The notes: generated by a model not told the origin, from the letters alone. Shown: positions 1 to 6,679, counted from the stretch's first letter. The stretch is 11,143 nucleotides of DNA from Spirochaetaceae bacterium (GCA_031258615.1 JAIRMP010000198.1:1-11143); one strand, 5' to 3'. Program-made: numbers and translations.

Positions 1-429
1 GAAACCGACAGGCGAATTGAGAACCTCGGTGTATTCATACTACTCTCGTCCGATGAGTTGAAGGTCACGGAAATCCTGCCGCTGTACTATACAAGGCAAC
101 AGATAGAACAAGTTTTTGACATTGGCAAGAACAACGCGGACATATTGCCGTTGCGGGCGCGGAACGAACAAACGTTTAGGGGACACCTCATGCTGACGTT
201 CATGGCGGCCGTTGTACTTCAACGCCTACAGAGAGACATCATCCAAAAACGAAAGAAGGGGGATAAAACAAATCCTGAAGGCTCACTGATGAAACTTCGC
301 AACCAAAAGTGTAAAGTCTACAGCGACAACGTGATACCGCAAGAGCCGGTCAAAGAGGTCAACGCGATTTACAAACTGCTTGACATAGACTGCCCTACCA
401 CAATACCGAGACACGGCTTTGTAGTGTAA
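1..429 (+). CDS. IS4-superfamily (IS1634-like) transposase, C-terminal fragment
   Basis: The frame is open from base 1 and stops at TAA 427-429, giving the last 142 residues of a protein whose start lies outside the window. Residues 29-43 match the Y-(2)-R-(3)-E-(6)-K signature of the IS4 transposase superfamily exactly: Y29, R32, E36, K43. E36 would be the third catalytic acid of the DDE triad. A hydrophobic strand (GVFILLS, residues 10-16) precedes it, as is usual where the RNase H fold resumes after its insertion, and an arginine-rich segment with RGH follows. The family catalyses DNA cut-and-paste transposition. No terminal inverted repeat could be identified downstream, so whether the element is intact is unknown. 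The superfamily call is firm; IS1634-like is less certain. Confidence 0.82.
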   Translation, partial: ETDRRIENLGVFILLSSDELKVTEILPLYYTRQQIEQVFDIGKNNADILPLRARNEQTFRGHLMLTFMAAVVLQRLQRDIIQKRKKGDKTNPEGSLMKLRNQKCKVYSDNVIPQEPVKEVNAIYKLLDIDCPTTIPRHGFVV

Positions 430-658
430 AAATCTGGCGGGAACTATAGATAATTGGTTAATCGGCGTTTCTGTAGGCGTTGCATTGGTTTGAAAATAGG
501 AATAGTAAAAACAAAAGCCCCGGAACCAAATTTTTCAAGTGTTCTGTCATCAATGCTCCACAAAGAGTAAAAAACGATGCACAGAGCCCGGCAGATATAC
601 ATATTTTTGTCCAAAAAGTTACTAACTCTATATGACATAACGTATTTAGTCAAGCCCC

Positions 659-1534
659 CTACAGCTTCATTATTTCGTCACCAGAAAGACCGGTACATTC
701 AGTAATCTGTTCAGGCGGCATATTCAGATTTTTCATTTTTCGCGCAACTTCCTTTAGTCCCAGGTCTTTGCCTTCTTTTAAGCCCAGGTCTTTGCCTTCT
801 TTTAAGCCGTCCAGGCGGGCGCCCTGCATACCAAGTTTATAGTCTATCCGCGTCAGTTCGTACATGTCATACGCATGGGTAAAATCGGGGTCGTTCCTTA
901 TCATTTCCAACCGGCTGTCCGCCGTTCTTATCGCAGTGTCCATTCTCTTTACCTCCTCAATCAATTCCGGCGGACTCTGCCAGTCAAAGTACGCCATCCA
1001 CCGGTGCATAGGGTTTGTATAGTCCCTCTCCTTTTGCCTTCTCCACTTTACTATGTCTAGGAAATGCATTTCCAGCGCGTCCGTCAGCATAAAGTCCTTG
1101 TGTGTGTCCTCCCAGATGTGAAAACTCGTGTGAAACTCATCCAGCGGCAGTAAGCCAAAGTCCAATATGTTGATCACTATGACGGAGGGTAAATCAATAT
1201 AGTCCTGCCCCTCCACTATCCCTCTGGTATATTCCATAGCCCAGTAACGGAGTGATCGCCTGCCCATGTTGTATTCGTTCTTCAACTGAATCTCGATGTT
1301 TACCCTCGTGCCGTCGGCAAGCGCCGCCCTAATATCCAGCTTGGAGGTTTTTCCGCCCAAAAAGTCCGCAGGCAGTTCCTTGTTTTCGATTATCTCGATG
1401 GAGACGATTTGGTTTTCCGGCTTACGGTTTAGCGCGGCGTTAAGAAAGGCAATGAGCTGGGTTTCATCGCCTTTTTCGCCGAAAACTTTTTTAAAGGCAA
1501 AGTCGTTCAGGATTCTTAATTTTTTGGCGGTCAT
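659..1534 (-). CDS. Rpn family recombination-promoting nuclease / PD-(D/E)XK putative transposase
   Basis: A 291-residue protein of the Rpn / PDDEXK_2 family. Characterised Rpn members are DNA endonucleases that raise RecA-independent recombination. The N-terminus (LNDFAFKKVFGEKGD) is the family hallmark. The nuclease core is visible as D67, then E81-I-Q83, on strands LDIRA and VNIEIQ. The ATG at 1534 is preferred over an in-frame upstream start at 1570 because family proteins start at this point and a -10 box lies 6 bases before it. No Shine-Dalgarno is present. Near the C-terminus an 8-residue unit GLKEGKDL occurs twice, then GLKE (residues 243-262), from a 24-base tandem repeat; the tail ends in a small helical motif common in the family. 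Full length appears intact. The truncated upstream copy stops on this ATG (ATGA overlap). Confidence 0.9.
   Translation of the reverse strand: MTAKKLRILNDFAFKKVFGEKGDETQLIAFLNAALNRKPENQIVSIEIIENKELPADFLGGKTSKLDIRAALADGTRVNIEIQLKNEYNMGRRSLRYWAMEYTRGIVEGQDYIDLPSVIVINILDFGLLPLDEFHTSFHIWEDTHKDFMLTDALEMHFLDIVKWRRQKERDYTNPMHRWMAYFDWQSPPELIEEVKRMDTAIRTADSRLEMIRNDPDFTHAYDMYELTRIDYKLGMQGARLDGLKEGKDLGLKEGKDLGLKEVARKMKNLNMPPEQITECTGLSGDEIMKL
761..808 (-). repeat. 24-base in-frame tandem repeat inside the Rpn gene
   Basis: Two adjacent near-perfect 24-base units (785-808 and 761-784) each encode GLKEGKDL, followed by a partial third unit encoding GLKE. The period is a multiple of three, so gain or loss of units would keep the frame and change only linker length between the nuclease core and the C-terminal helical tail. 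Confidence 0.8.
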
Positions 1535-1540
1535 GGGTTT

Positions 1541-1570
1541 AGTATGCCGCAGTTTGGGGCAGAATTGCAA
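1541..1570 (-). promoter_or_regulatory. Putative leaderless promoter of the intact Rpn gene
   Basis: On the minus strand, TTGCAA (1565-1570) is followed after 18 bases by CATACT (1541-1546), then 6 bases, then the ATG at 1534. A start site at the usual distance from the -10 box would fall on or next to the A of the ATG, and no Shine-Dalgarno is present. The truncated copy at 1834-1863 has the same arrangement. Confidence 0.5.
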
Positions 1571-1686
1571 CGTCGCGTCATGACGCAGTTGACTGCCACC
1601 GGGAGCCCGTAACCTACGGCGGAGGCTGGTGTTTGTTGGGGGCAGCCGTTATTGTGGGGCTTGGTGAGGGGGCTGGACATTTGCCT

Positions 1687-1756
1687 GGAGTTTCGGGATA
1701 AGCAAGCGCGGAGCGCTTGCGCCGAAACTCCAAGCTCAAGACCGCAGGGCTTGAGC
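1687..1756. repeat. Family A palindromic repeat: nested hairpin plus adjacent hairpin
   Basis: Outer arms GGAGTTTCGG (1687-1696) and CCGAAACTCC (1722-1731) pair perfectly over 10 bases. They enclose a perfect inner hairpin, GCAAGCGC (1702-1709) with loop GGA and GCGCTTGC (1713-1720). A further hairpin follows: GCTCAAG (1734-1740), 9-base loop, CTTGAGC (1750-1756). It ends next to the point where homology between the two Rpn copies breaks. The outer GGAGTTT/AAACTCC arms recur at other loci in the window. Confidence 0.8.
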
Positions 1757-1833
1757 CCATCGCCTTTTTCGCCGAAAACTTTTTTAAAGGCAAAGTCGTT
1801 TAAGACTTTTATTTTTTGGGCTGACATGGGCTC

Positions 1834-1863
1834 AGTATAACGCCGTTTGAGGCAGGGGCGCAA
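1834..1863 (-). promoter_or_regulatory. Putative leaderless promoter of the truncated Rpn copy
   Basis: On the minus strand, TTGCGC (1858-1863), an 18-base spacer and TATACT (1834-1839) are followed by 6 bases and the ATG at 1827. Spacing is identical to that of the intact gene while the surrounding bases have diverged. Confidence 0.5.
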
Positions 1864-1867
1864 TAGT

Positions 1868-1956
1868 ACGAAGCAATCCATGCGAAGAGGCTCGACAAGC
1901 GGGGCGGAGTTTGCGGTAAGCCAGCCGCCTTACGGCGGCTGAGACCATCGGCCCGT
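1868..1956. repeat. Degraded family B fragment followed by family A palindrome lacking its right arm
   Basis: Bases 1868-1897 (ACGAAGCAATCCA, then TGCGAAGAGGCTCG) resemble the family B repeat at 10779-10807. Bases 1906-1916 are the left arm GGAGTTTGCGG, followed by the perfect inner hairpin AGCCGCC (1923-1929), loop TTAC, GGCGGCT (1934-1940). The stretch to about 1956 parallels the intact copy at 10613-10670, but the right arm has decayed: CCCGTGTGTGGG stands where CCCGCAAACTCC would be. The rest of the gene-free stretch 1828-2061 holds nothing else I can name. Confidence 0.65.
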
Positions 1957-2061
1957 GTGTGGGTTGTGCCGCTGGCGCAGGGCTACAGGCCGCCTTTACA
2001 ATGGCCAAAAAATACAATAGCTTGAACATAAGTTTTTAATACAAGGGACGTATCTGACAGA

Positions 2062-3066
2062 ATGACGGTAAAGCTGGGCCGGACGGGCCTCGTTGTAAAC
2101 AAAACAGGCTTTGGCGCGCTGCCTGTGCAGAGGCGCACGACTAACGAGGCGGTAAAGATTCTGCGCGCTGCGTTCGACTCAGGCATAAACTATTTTGATA
2201 CGGCCCGTATGTACACGGACAGCGAAGAAAAGATAGGGCTTGCGCTCAGTTCCGTGCGCGGACAAATAGTGCTGGCGACAAAGACCGCCGCCGCTAACGG
2301 CGATGAACTACGCGCGCAGTTGGAGACGAGCCTCCGCTGCCTGAAAACGGACTATGTAGACGTTTATCAGTTTCATAACCACGAAAAGTACCCGAAGCCG
2401 GACGACGGCACGGGGCTTTACGAGGCGATGCTGGAAGCAAAACAGGCGGGAAAGGTACGGTTTATCGGCATAACGAATCACAGGATAGGCGTGGCGTTTG
2501 ACGCGGTGCGGAGCGGACTGTACGCCACGATGCAGTTCCCGTTCAGCTATATCTCAGGCGAAAAGGAAGCGGAGTTGGTAAGGCTTTGCGCCGAAACTGA
2601 CACTGGTTTTATCGCGATGAAGGCCCTGTGTGGCGGACTGTTAAGCGATATTGATGCGGCCTCCGCGTTTATGAACGCCCATGCCAACGTCGTGCCAATC
2701 TGGGGCATCCAAAGCATGGACGAGCTTGAAAAGTTAAAGGCCGCTATGAAAAACGAAAAAAGGCCGGATGCCGCCCAATCCGCACGGATTGGGCGTGACC
2801 GCGTCGAACTCCAGGGCAATTTTTGCAGGAGCTGTGGGTACTGTCTTCCCTGTCCCGCCGGCATAACCATATTCAACTGTGCCCGTATGTCGCTGCTGCT
2901 ACGGCGCAGCCCGCCCGCACAGTGGCTTACCGAACATTGGCGGCGCGAAATGGAAAAGATCAAGGACTGTATTGACTGCGGGCATTGCAGGGAACACTGT
3001 CCATACGGCATTGATGCGCCGGCGTTGCTCAAAAAAAACTATGCCGACTATCAAACTTTTTTGTAA
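2062..3066 (+). CDS. Aldo/keto reductase with C-terminal 4Fe-4S ferredoxin-like domain
   Basis: A 334-residue cytosolic oxidoreductase. The N-terminal TIM-barrel part (about 1-230) carries the AKR tetrad: D46 in FDTA, Y51, K74 in LATKT and H105 in YQFHNH. The C-terminal part has two Cys clusters, C255-x2-C258-x2-C261-x2-C264 and C303-x2-C306-x2-C309-x3-C313-P, expected to bind iron-sulfur clusters. This architecture is widespread in anaerobes; substrates are mostly unknown, so none is assigned. The ATG at 2062 begins the family-typical start (KLGRTGL); a weak AAGGGA lies 13 bases upstream. Only 16 bases separate its stop from glmS, which suggests cotranscription. A perfect 11-base inverted repeat lies in frame at codons 237-245, in the linker between the two domains. 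Confidence 0.92.
   Translation: MTVKLGRTGLVVNKTGFGALPVQRRTTNEAVKILRAAFDSGINYFDTARMYTDSEEKIGLALSSVRGQIVLATKTAAANGDELRAQLETSLRCLKTDYVDVYQFHNHEKYPKPDDGTGLYEAMLEAKQAGKVRFIGITNHRIGVAFDAVRSGLYATMQFPFSYISGEKEAELVRLCAETDTGFIAMKALCGGLLSDIDAASAFMNAHANVVPIWGIQSMDELEKLKAAMKNEKRPDAAQSARIGRDRVELQGNFCRSCGYCLPCPAGITIFNCARMSLLLRRSPPAQWLTEHWRREMEKIKDCIDCGHCREHCPYGIDAPALLKKNYADYQTFL
2772..2795. repeat. Perfect palindrome embedded in frame in the reductase gene
   Basis: CGCCCAATCCG (2772-2782) pairs perfectly with CGGATTGGGCG (2785-2795) around a 2-base loop. It encodes residues 237-245 of the reductase, between barrel and ferredoxin domain, and does not disturb the frame. Its X-short loop-X' form is like the intergenic hairpins, though its arm sequence differs from theirs. 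Confidence 0.85.
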
Positions 3067-3082
3067 TATCGGAGGATGAAAC

Positions 3083-4927
3083 ATGTGCGGAATTACAGGG
3101 TATATAGGGTACGATGAGGCGGCGCCAATCCTGATACGGGCGTTGAAAAAACTTGAATACCGCGGCTACGATTCGGCGGGAGTCGCTGTAATAGACGGCG
3201 AAAAGATTTTTGTAAGGAAGATGAAGGGGCGGATAGAACTGCTGGACAAATCCCTGCTGGAGGCCCCGTTAAGCGGAACTGTTGGAATAGGGCATACACG
3301 CTGGGCAACGCACGGCGAACCGTCCGACATAAACTCCCATCCCCATACCGATTCGGAAGGCCGCATCGCGATAGTGCATAACGGCATCATCGAAAACTAT
3401 GTAAAGCTCAAGCAGTGGCTACAGAGCCGGGGCGTCGTGTTCCGCAGCGATACCGATACGGAGGTAATTGTCCATATAATCAATTACTTTTACCGCGCGA
3501 GCGGGGGCGCCATGCTGGACGCGGTGCTGGAAACGTTGAAGCTGTTGAACGGCTCTTACGCGCTTGCCATACTCTCCTCCGATTACCCGGACAGAATCAT
3601 AGCGGCGCGGAAGGACAACCCGCTGGTTGCCGGCCTTGGAAAGAACGGCGTGTTCATAGCGTCCGATATCCCGGCCCTGCTGGAGCACACCCGCGATGTC
3701 ATCTTCCTGAATGACGGCGAGGTTGCCGTGCTGTACCGTGACCACATAGAACTCCGAGGCGGAGACGGCGAGGCGCTCAAGCGCGAAACCACGCATATAG
3801 ACTGGGACATTGATAGCGCCGAGAAGGGCGGCTACCCCCATTTCATGCTGAAAGAAATCTTTGAGCAGCCAAAGGCGATGTCGGACGCGCTTGGCCCACG
3901 CCTCAAAAAAGACGCATCGGCAAACGCGATCATTGATTTTGATGAGGTTAAGCTGGATGAAAGGTGGACTCAGGCGCGGCGCATAGTTATCACGGCGTGC
4001 GGCACGGCGTACCACGCGGGGATAATCGGCAAGTACGCCTTTGAGCGCCTTGCCCGTGTACCGGTAGAGGTTGACATCGCGTCCGAGTACCGTTACCGTG
4101 ACCCTGTTTTTGACAGGAACGATGTTGTCATCGTAATAAGCCAGTCGGGGGAAACTGCGGACACGCTGGCCGCCATGCGGCTGGCGAAACAGAACGGGGC
4201 CCAGGTGTTCGCCATCACGAACGCGCCCGGCTCTACGCTGTCCCGCGAGGCGGACGCCGTCATATACACGTATGCGGGCCCGGAAATCGGCGTCGCCTCG
4301 ACAAAGGCATTCACCACGCAGGTGATGTGCGTATACCTGCTGGCGCTGGAGCTGGGCCGGCTGCGCGGGTGTGTTTCCGCTCCCGCGTACCGGCGGTACA
4401 CCGCCGCGCTCTCCGCCATCCCGAACCAGGCGCGTCAGATACTGGACAAAAAGGAATTGCTCCAGCGTTTTGCGGCGCGGCACTTCAACAAGGCAAAGGT
4501 GTTTTTCATGGGAAGGCAGTTTGATTACCCTGTCAGCATGGAGAGCGCGCTCAAACTAAAGGAGATAAGCTACACGCACTCGGAAGCCTTTGCCGCCGGC
4601 GAATTGAAGCACGGCCCGATAGCGCTTGTCGATTCCTCCACGCTCGTGGCGGCTATTGCCACCCAGAGGGCGCTGTTCGAGAAGATAGCGTCCAACATAC
4701 GGGAGGTTACCTCGCGCGGCGCGGCTTCCCTCGTGATAACGTGGCAGGGCGTCGATTCCTTCGACACCGTAAGCGATGAGGTTTTCACGCTGCCGGAGAC
4801 GGAAGGCTGCCTCTCCCCGCTGCTTTCCGTGATACCGTCCCAATTGTTCGCTTACTACTGCGCCGTCCAGCGCGGCAACGACCCGGACAAACCCCGCAAC
4901 CTGGCAAAAAGCGTTACCGTCGAATAA
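3083..4927 (+). CDS. glmS: Glutamine-fructose-6-phosphate aminotransferase (isomerizing)
   Basis: A 614-residue cytosolic enzyme, normal length for the family. It makes glucosamine-6-phosphate from fructose-6-phosphate and glutamine, the first step towards UDP-GlcNAc for peptidoglycan and lipid A. Cys2 after the removed Met (MCGITGYIGY) is the glutaminase nucleophile. GHTRWATHG, NGIIENY and the SDTDTE segment are conserved glutaminase-domain motifs. Two SIS domains follow: TACGTAYHAG and SQSGETADT in the first, FMGRQFDYPVSMESALKLKE and GELKHGPIAL in the second. The C-terminus DKPRNLAKSVTVE is the classic GlmS end. GGAGGA at 3071-3076, 6 bases before the ATG, is the clearest Shine-Dalgarno in the window. 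The 16-base gap to the reductase stop leaves no room for a glmS ribozyme, so that control is absent here. Confidence 0.98.
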   Translation: MCGITGYIGYDEAAPILIRALKKLEYRGYDSAGVAVIDGEKIFVRKMKGRIELLDKSLLEAPLSGTVGIGHTRWATHGEPSDINSHPHTDSEGRIAIVHNGIIENYVKLKQWLQSRGVVFRSDTDTEVIVHIINYFYRASGGAMLDAVLETLKLLNGSYALAILSSDYPDRIIAARKDNPLVAGLGKNGVFIASDIPALLEHTRDVIFLNDGEVAVLYRDHIELRGGDGEALKRETTHIDWDIDSAEKGGYPHFMLKEIFEQPKAMSDALGPRLKKDASANAIIDFDEVKLDERWTQARRIVITACGTAYHAGIIGKYAFERLARVPVEVDIASEYRYRDPVFDRNDVVIVISQSGETADTLAAMRLAKQNGAQVFAITNAPGSTLSREADAVIYTYAGPEIGVASTKAFTTQVMCVYLLALELGRLRGCVSAPAYRRYTAALSAIPNQARQILDKKELLQRFAARHFNKAKVFFMGRQFDYPVSMESALKLKEISYTHSEAFAAGELKHGPIALVDSSTLVAAIATQRALFEKIASNIREVTSRGAASLVITWQGVDSFDTVSDEVFTLPETEGCLSPLLSVIPSQLFAYYCAVQRGNDPDKPRNLAKSVTVE

Positions 4928-4935
4928 CCCGTAAC

Positions 4936-4962
4936 CGTCCTTGCGAGCCACTGAGCGTGAAA
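4936..4962 (+). repeat. Possible degraded family B repeat after glmS
   Basis: GTCCTTGCGAGCCACTGAGC resembles the start of the family B unit at 10763 (GTCATTGCGAGCGAAGCGAA). No clear terminator hairpin with a T-run follows glmS; the remainder of 4928-5265 is mostly palindromic repeat DNA. Confidence 0.4.
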
Positions 4963-5030
4963 GCAGGCGGGTTATTAAGAAGGGGGGCGCAATTTCCCCA
5001 CCGTTTTCGCAAACCGCCACAACAAAGGGT

Positions 5031-5077
5031 GGAGTTTGCTTCGCAAACTCCTGCGCAAGCCGCTTCGCGGCTTGCGC
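5031..5077. repeat. Two back-to-back perfect hairpins, each with a TTC loop
   Basis: GGAGTTTGC (5031-5039), loop TTC, GCAAACTCC (5043-5051) is a perfect 9-base hairpin. One base later comes GCGCAAGCCGC (5053-5063), loop TTC, GCGGCTTGCGC (5067-5077), a perfect 11-base hairpin. The first uses the outer-arm word of family A. Both could fold as DNA cruciforms or as RNA hairpins in a glmS read-through transcript. Confidence 0.88.
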
Positions 5078-5128
5078 CCCTACGCTACAGCCACTGCGCG
5101 GCTTCCGCTACCCCCCACAACAACGCTG

Positions 5129-5167
5129 GGAATTTGCGGTATGCCGCCTTGCGGCGGCGCAAACTCC
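5129..5167. repeat. Family A nested palindrome
   Basis: Outer arms GGAATTTGC (5129-5137) and GCAAACTCC (5159-5167) pair with one mismatch. The inner perfect hairpin is GCCGCC (5143-5148), loop TTGC, GGCGGC (5153-5158). It is preceded by a CCACAACAACGC block (about 5115-5126) that also stands beside repeats near 5017 and 10825. This is the same element type as 10613-10670 with a shorter inner spacer. Confidence 0.82.
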
Positions 5168-5265
5168 GGAGCCCAAGCCGAAGCAATACAGCCCTGCGGG
5201 GGTAATGGCACGCCATTCGCCATAAAAGTAAAATTACCGGGGTACTGCGGGGCAGCGTAGCGTAG

Positions 5266-5294
5266 TTGAAATCCCGGCGGTTTTGTTGTATGGT
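5266..5294 (+). promoter_or_regulatory. Putative leaderless promoter of the AAA/DUF4143 gene
   Basis: TTGAAA (5266-5271), a 17-base spacer and TATGGT (5289-5294) are followed by 6 bases and the ATG at 5301. No Shine-Dalgarno is present. The -10 to ATG spacing equals that of both Rpn copies, so transcription would begin at or next to the start codon. Confidence 0.5.
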
Positions 5295-5300
5295 TGTACC

Positions 5301-6611
5301 ATGCTTGATAGAAGCGGCTATTTGGACTGTATAAGAACCGCGGGAACAGAGACACGCGCCAAAATGGTCGCAGGGATCAGACACAGCGGCAAGTCGTTCC
5401 TGTTTTACCAGTTCATTTGCGAATTAAGGGAAGCGGGAATTGACGATGACCACATAATACGCTTTAACTTTGAAAGCAAGGTTCTTGACCTGCCGCGGAC
5501 CGCACGTGAGGTTGAGGCTGTTATCAACAAAAAAAGCGGTAAAAGCGGCAAATATTACATATTCTTTGACGAAATACAGGCCGTTTCCGGCTGGGAAAAG
5601 GTAGTGAATACACTGTTACAGCGGCGGAAATTTGATATTTACATCTCCATATCAAACGCGGCGGTACTTTTGAGCGGAAACGAAGCGGTTCGTGAAAAAA
5701 AATATGTTTTAATAAACTTTAAACCCTTGTCGTTCGCCGAGTATAAAAAATTCTTTGCGCCGGAAATCAAACCAGGCTGCGGTTTGCTCCACAAGGCTAT
5801 GGCGATAAAGAATTCAAAATGTAATCATTTCGATAACTATGTACGTTACGGCGGCTTTCCCGCGGTTTACAGCGGTTTATGCGACGCCTATGCCGGTTTA
5901 TCCGGCATAGGGGTGGAAGAAATCGAAACGATAAATTCCCGGCTTAACGGTATATACTCATCAATTTTACTGAATGACGTTATACGGCGCGCAAATATCC
6001 GCAACGTTGAGCTGCTGGAGCACATAATAGATATTATTTTCCTGAACATAGGAAAAGTAAATTCCGCGAAAAAAATAACCGAAAGTCTGCGTAAAAAACA
6101 CTACAAAAAGAATCTGAGCCTTGTACATAAATATATCAAGGCGCTGGAAAATGCCTTTATACTAAAAAAAATGTACTGCTGCAACCTTTTAACGGGCAAA
6201 CTTATGCGCACCAATGTAACATACTTCATAGGCGATCATGCCCTGTTAAACACGGTGACAGGCATACGCGACAGGATTGCGGAGGAAATTCTCCAAAACA
6301 TTTTGCTGCACGATCTGGAAAGACGGGGGTATACAGTTTATTCGGGAAAACTGAGGAGTGGCAGTATTGATTTTTTTGCAAAACGCGCCAATACCTTTCT
6401 CTTTTTACAGATCATAGACAGGGCAACCGGTAACGAAAACATCCTGAAACAAAAAATTGAAACACTTAACCTGTTAAACAGTATGGAAATGTTCTCATCT
6501 CAAAAAAAATATGTGCTGTTTCTCGATGCTGACGATCAGTTCAGACAGGAAGACGGCGGTATCCTCTATGTTTCGCTGCAAAATTTCCTTTTATTCACAA
6601 ACGATATTTAA
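5301..6611 (+). CDS. AAA-family ATPase with DUF4143 / PD-(D/E)XK-like C-terminal domain
   Basis: A 436-residue protein of the widespread AAA_14-DUF4143 family, whose role is poorly known; members are common in accessory regions and often proposed to act on DNA. Walker A is GIRHSGKS (25-32) and Walker B YYIFFDE (85-91, D90/E91). SNAAVLLSGNEA and FKPLSFAEY follow, as in relatives. The C-terminal domain shows SIDFFAKR (D347) then LFLQ (Q360), the degenerate nuclease-like motif of DUF4143. ATG 5301 is chosen over an upstream TTG (5283) because it follows a promoter at the leaderless distance and gives the expected N-terminus. Two oddities: KK (133-134) stands where relatives usually have a GR arginine finger, and residues about 191-204 look like an insertion overlapping a perfect palindrome. 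Many A-runs suggest lower GC than glmS and the atp genes, in keeping with transfer. Confidence 0.88.
   Translation: MLDRSGYLDCIRTAGTETRAKMVAGIRHSGKSFLFYQFICELREAGIDDDHIIRFNFESKVLDLPRTAREVEAVINKKSGKSGKYYIFFDEIQAVSGWEKVVNTLLQRRKFDIYISISNAAVLLSGNEAVREKKYVLINFKPLSFAEYKKFFAPEIKPGCGLLHKAMAIKNSKCNHFDNYVRYGGFPAVYSGLCDAYAGLSGIGVEEIETINSRLNGIYSSILLNDVIRRANIRNVELLEHIIDIIFLNIGKVNSAKKITESLRKKHYKKNLSLVHKYIKALENAFILKKMYCCNLLTGKLMRTNVTYFIGDHALLNTVTGIRDRIAEEILQNILLHDLERRGYTVYSGKLRSGSIDFFAKRANTFLFLQIIDRATGNENILKQKIETLNLLNSMEMFSSQKKYVLFLDADDQFRQEDGGILYVSLQNFLLFTNDI
5887..5911. repeat. Perfect palindrome embedded in frame in the AAA/DUF4143 gene
   Basis: CCTATGCCGG (5887-5896) pairs perfectly with CCGGCATAGG (5902-5911) around loop TTTAT. 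It encodes residues 196-204. From memory of the family, the stretch between the GGFP motif and the following SILLNDV helix is about a dozen residues longer than usual here, in line with an in-frame insertion. Confidence 0.85.
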
Positions 6612-6651
6612 ACGGTATTTACTGTCCCGCCATAAACCTGTTTTGTCATAT

Positions 6652-6667
6652 CCCCCCCCCCCCCCCC
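6652..6667. repeat. Homopolymer of 16 C (G on the minus strand)
   Basis: An uninterrupted run of 16 C lies between the stop codons of two convergent genes, 40 bases after the AAA/DUF4143 stop and 12 bases beyond the kinase stop. Runs of this length slip readily in replication. Here both ends of the tract are outside coding sequence. I see no terminator hairpin in the 68-base gap. Confidence 0.95.
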
Positions 6668-6679
6668 ATCAGTGAGTGG

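Larger units (their letters stand above)
1531..1827 (-). pseudogene. Truncated Rpn gene copy running into palindromic repeats
   Basis: The first 23 codons (MSAQKIKVLNDFAFKKVFGEKGD is 23 residues: it opens MSAQKIKVLN and closes FGEKGD) parallel the N-terminus of the neighbouring intact Rpn gene. DNA similarity runs from about 1758 to 1855, matching 1465-1562 at a constant offset of 293, and includes the promoter. At codon 24 homology stops abruptly and the frame continues through hairpin repeat DNA for a total of 98 residues. Its TGA (1531-1533) overlaps the ATG of the intact gene. The residual peptide lacks the nuclease core, so it is a remnant. It could still be transcribed and could couple translation into the intact gene. 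It probably arose by tandem duplication followed by deletion or repeat insertion. Confidence 0.72.

Noticed and set aside
444..653. A 69-codon minus-strand frame between the transposase and the Rpn gene
   Set aside because: No recognisable motif, no Shine-Dalgarno, AT-rich composition and a low-complexity hydrophobic start; 430-658 may be the flank or end of the insertion sequence, but no inverted repeat was found.
3067..3082. glmS ribozyme upstream of glmS
   Set aside because: Only 16 bases separate glmS from the preceding gene, too short for the ribozyme, and the sequence is an ordinary Shine-Dalgarno leader.
3419..4483. A 354-codon minus-strand frame opposite glmS
   Set aside because: It lies wholly inside glmS, which is certain, and has arginine-rich composition typical of an antisense shadow in GC-rich DNA.
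4941..5260. Overlapping open frames in the glmS to DUF4143 gap
   Set aside because: They are translations of palindromic repeat DNA in several frames, with no start signals and no family resemblance.
5283..5300. TTG start for the AAA/DUF4143 protein
   Set aside because: It would place the start before the predicted transcription start, upstream of the -10 box, and adds residues not typical of the family.
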